Shown here one piece after another: positions 60,966 through 64,000 of a DNA stretch of 64,000 bases. Position numbers and translations under genes: made by a program. The notes under the pieces were generated by a model. The model searched no databases and was not told where the DNA came from. It was given only the letters and a program-made list of their open reading frames with translations. The stretch comes from Castor canadensis (Eukaryota > Chordata > Mammalia > Rodentia > Castoridae). The stretch spans positions 17,323,501 through 17,387,500 of the forward strand of contig NC_133397.1 in the NCBI RefSeq assembly GCF_047511655.1. Direction: 5' to 3'. Position 1 is the stretch's first letter. Each line of letters starts with the position of its first letter.

Positions 60966-61255
60966 GGTGACTGTCGTGGGTGTTGGGAATCAGCAGAAAC
61001 AGGGAGGGGGAAAGGAGAGGGTACTTGGGTGAAGGTGGGAGTAAAGAGGATCGAAGTATGTTACATATACATGTTTTACGATACTATGATGAAACCTACT
61101 GAACACTGTTTGGGAATGGGGGGAAGGTGGAGGGAACATAATAGAGGGGGTGAACTTGTTCAATATACACTGTATGCATCTATGGAATCATCACAGTGAA
61201 ACTCCCTTGTACTATTAATGTATACTAAGACAAAAATAAAGCAAACAACAAAAAC
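60966..61255 (+). mobile_element. Retroposon 3' end (family A) inserted in a SINE
   Basis: The segment 'gtgaaggtgggagtaaagagg', 'cataatagagggggtgaacttg', 'gcatctatggaatcatcacagtgaaactccc' and 'ctaagacaaaaataaagc' interrupts a composite SINE. The SINE's continuation ('ccctatctgaaaaataactaacgc') resumes right after it. The boundaries are approximate to about ten bases. Confidence 0.6.
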
Positions 61256-61375
61256 CCTCACTAGACCCTATCTGAAAAATAACTAACGCAAAAATGGCTG
61301 GGGCATGGCTCAAAGGTTACAGTGCATGCCAGCAAGTGTGAGGCCCTGAGTTCAAACACCAGTACTGCTAAATAA
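61256..61375 (+). repeat. Composite SINE, 3' part (ID-like unit)
   Basis: 'gaccctatctgaaaaataactaacgc' is followed by an ID-type unit 'ggctggggcatggctcaaaggttacagtgcatgccagcaagtgtgaggccctgagttcaaacaccagtactgc' and an AAAT-rich tail. Confidence 0.8.
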
Positions 61376-62379
61376 ATAAATAAACAAATAAATAAATAAA
61401 TAGTAGGAGTAATTATTCCTTAAAAGTGAGACAGGATATTTAGTCATAGCTATACACAAGAATGTGGAATACAAGTCTCTAAGTCTTAGTTCCAAAAGCA
61501 GATCCATCTTTGTTTTACTACTAATATAAGGTATAATCACAAACAAATTAAAGCACCAGAGATTTGGTTAATAAATTATGGTTTATCCACTCTTAATAAC
61601 TTCAACATATAATCTATTAAAATTATGCTGAAGAATATAGAATGTCAAATACATTTTTAAGAATAATGGTAACTTTAAAAAGCAGGTTACAAAATAATAC
61701 TGCAAGATCCCAATGTAAAACCAGACAAATGTGTGGTACAGATATATACGAAAAAAAAGAACAATAAAATAACAATGATTACCTCTGATTGATGGACTCC
61801 CAGGTGATTTGCCTGTCCTCCCTTCTTTTCTCCCTTTCCCTTCCTTCCTTCCAATGGTCATAGCATTTTTTTTGTACACTCTTTTGTCTTTCTTAAAATT
61901 ATTTATTGCCTCTTTTCTTTGGTTAGGCAATGAAAATTCCCTACTTTCTTCAAATTCCCATTTCTATCATATTTTATTCCTATGCATCCAAACACACCAT
62001 ATAATTCACTCACTCCATCCCTCTTCTTGCAGAGCCGTTCGTTCTTCTGATCTAGTCTTAGATTGGTTGCTCTCCTGCTGAATAGCCATCACCCTTGGAC
62101 TTCCTTTTGTGACTTCTCTGGACTCAATTCTCTGTTTTGTGGATTCTATCTATGATGTTCTTGGTTTATTCCCTTACTTTACTGAAGCACACTTTCCAGT
62201 AAGTAATAAAAAGGTACATGGAAATTAGATTTTATAAATATTTATATATCAAATTTTTCTCTATTCTTATTTACAGTTTAGCTCTATATAGAATTTTAAG
62301 CTAAAAATGGCAAACCTTCCAAATTTACTATCTTCTAACATCTAAGATTAATGATTCCAATTCTAATTTTTTTTTTTGG

Positions 62380-62900
62380 TATGCAACTACTTTTCTCAAC
62401 CCTACCCCATCCCTATCCATACTCCTGTCTCCCCAAACCCAGGAGCCTTTGGTGTTCTGAAGTTCCATAGGGATATGGTATTCTATAAATCTGTTTGTGG
62501 ACATCCAAGGGGCTCATTTACTTGCCTGGATGCATCAAATTCATTTCTGGAAATTTTTCTTTCACTATTTCTCTGATAATTTCTTGCCCTGCTTTCTCTG
62601 CCTTTCCTTTCTAGAACTTCTATTAGTGGGATATTGGACCTTTTGGTTTGGTTTATCCTTTAAGTCATATTTTTTTTCTATATCTCTTCTCTTTTTCTAT
62701 TTGTATTATTCAACTTTCTTTTCTAACCTTCTACAGAATTTTTATTATGGCTGTCAAACTTTCAATTTCGAGAACATTTTCTTGTTCTCTTTCCTTTTTC
62801 ATAGCATTCTTTTCTTTGTTTTAGGGATGCTTTTTTTTTTTAACTTTCTGAGATTAAAGTCATTTTTTCCTTTTTTCTTACTCATTACATTATCTGTGTC
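62380..62900 (-). repeat. Antisense ancient L1M-type remnant (T/C-rich)
   Basis: The order 'gcatcaaattcatttctggaaatttttctttcactatttctctgataatttcttgccctgctttctctgcctttcctttctagaacttctattagtggg' resembles, in diverged form, a mammalian-wide L1M-type repeat read antisense. The T-rich open frames across it are side effects of composition. Confidence 0.45.
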
Positions 62901-64000
62901 CTCTGAGTCTTCCCCTTCCTCCAACCTATATTTCCATTTTGAACTCTCATCTTGAGGAAATGCCTGATGCACTTGCATGATATGATGATATGGGCTGTAA
63001 AAGTAACACCTGATGCTTTTATCTGTATTTATTAGCTGTAGGTTCACAAGGGAAGACTCTTCCTGATTTGAAAAGGTTTCATTTCAGACCTTATACAGAT
63101 GGAAGACAGTGTTTTCCTACTGGGATAATTATTTTCTATTTTTGTGACAAATTAGACTTCCATATACTATTATTTCTCCTTCAAATATAAGAGCTACAAA
63201 GTTCAGGAAAAGCATCCATTTGCACATTTCCTTTAGCCTTGAGTTTTTGGGAGTCCAGACTGTTTGACCCTGGACATGAGATAACCTCTTCACCTCTGGG
63301 GTGAAGGCTTTTCCTTTTAAGTGAGGATGACCAGCTTCTTTCCTGTTACAGCAGGCCCTGATGGACAGCTATTCACCCTTAGCTCTCCTGTATAACGGGG
63401 CTGTCGCTGAGTGTGATACAGACAAGCTACTCATAGCTAAGAGTCTGATCTCTTGACATAAGAGCTCTAAAAGCATTTTATTTGAAGTATAGCCTCAGTT
63501 CACCTAAGATTGATGGATAGGAATAGTTCCTCTACCTTATGCACAGGTATAGCAGGTTTGAGTTCTGTTGTCACCAAGAGGCTGAGTGTCACACTGTAAG
63601 GAATGAAAGCACAAGTGGACAAAGAGCCTCAGTGGCAGTTTTCATCAGTACAAGAGAAACTTACAAAGTACACTTTTCTCTTAGGTGGAATTTGCCTCAT
63701 TACAACTCAGGGAACTTGAAATTCAACACAAAACACTGACCATCGACAAAGCACTACACTGTCATTGTAAGCAGTAGATTTACTTTTATCTTTCCAGATC
63801 TACTCAGAGATTCCAGTTGGTCAGTGATGTTCATAATCAAGTCAATCAGTTTGTTTCTTGTATGAGAAAACATAAAATGTTTGGCAGAATAACATACCTT
63901 TATTTAATCTTCCTATAAAAAACACTACTATAGACAGTTCAGAACGTACAGAAGGGTCATGTTGCAAAAGTTGAACCCAAAGTCAACTATGTTGAGTTTG

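Larger units (their letters stand above)
59487..64000 (-). other. LDAH: LDAH intron (partial, runs off right edge)
   Basis: This is non-coding sequence upstream of the penultimate exon. It contains an L2- or MER-like fragment (60215-60310), a composite SINE split by a retroposon (60766-61375), an (AAAT)n run near 61369-61402, and an antisense ancient L1M-like stretch (about 62380-62900). I searched for the preceding LDAH exon (the FCLA-ending segment) and did not find it. Confidence 0.7.

Noticed and set aside
62497-62955. Hydrophobic open frame of 152 codons
   Set aside because: It is very T-rich sequence in an antisense old repeat; the apparent membrane-protein look is a result of Phe/Leu/Ser-rich translation of T/C tracts.
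59500-64000. Further LDAH exons
   Set aside because: I looked for minus-strand frames similar to the preceding region and the GHSIG-type nucleophile motif, and none was found here.

Overview
This is a mammalian nuclear genomic window holding parts of three genes in the order HS1BP3 (minus strand), GDF7 (plus strand), LDAH (minus strand). The same arrangement is known on human chromosome 2p24.1. I rely on spliced coding exons with consistent phases that match these proteins. SINEs of B1 type and of tRNA-derived ID type, the latter ending in 'GAGTTCAAACCCCAGTA'-like boxes, together with a rodent-like L1, suggest a rodent. The B1-dimer plus ID composites look castorimorph (beaver or kangaroo-rat relatives), but that lineage call is an inference.

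1-14440: the first four coding exons of HS1BP3, read right to left, with its CpG-island promoter near 14.0-14.44 kb. They encode residues 1-211 plus two bases: a short N-terminus, the whole PX lipid-binding domain and an acidic stretch. The rest of the gene lies beyond the left edge. The introns hold L2, MIR and SINE remnants and a 52-bp tandem duplication.

14441-23280: intergenic DNA with old repeats, a diverged local duplication and no supported gene. 23280-35335: GDF7 (BMP12), with a CpG-island promoter, exon 1, a 2.7-kb intron, exon 2 carrying most of the prodomain and the entire seven-cysteine ligand, and a probable long 3'UTR ending near an ATTAAA signal at 35310. The 448-residue protein is intact.

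35336-41300: the tail-to-tail interval between GDF7 and LDAH, containing antisense retroposon ends and a composite SINE. 41300-64000: the 3' part of LDAH, a lipid-droplet serine hydrolase. The last two coding exons are present, including the catalytic Asp and His. They are separated by a 16-kb intron with a 3.3-kb double-ended L1 block flanked by a near-perfect target-site duplication. The remaining exons, including the catalytic Ser, lie beyond the right edge.

The three genes are neighbours, not a pathway: HS1BP3 is linked to phosphatidic acid and autophagy, GDF7 is a secreted BMP ligand, and LDAH acts in lipid droplets. I found no CRISPR array, bacterial operon, rRNA or convincing functional tRNA, and no evidence for a new biological system. 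The most unusual features are the architecture of the L1 block, candidate regulatory DNA in and around GDF7, and small lineage-specific coding changes.
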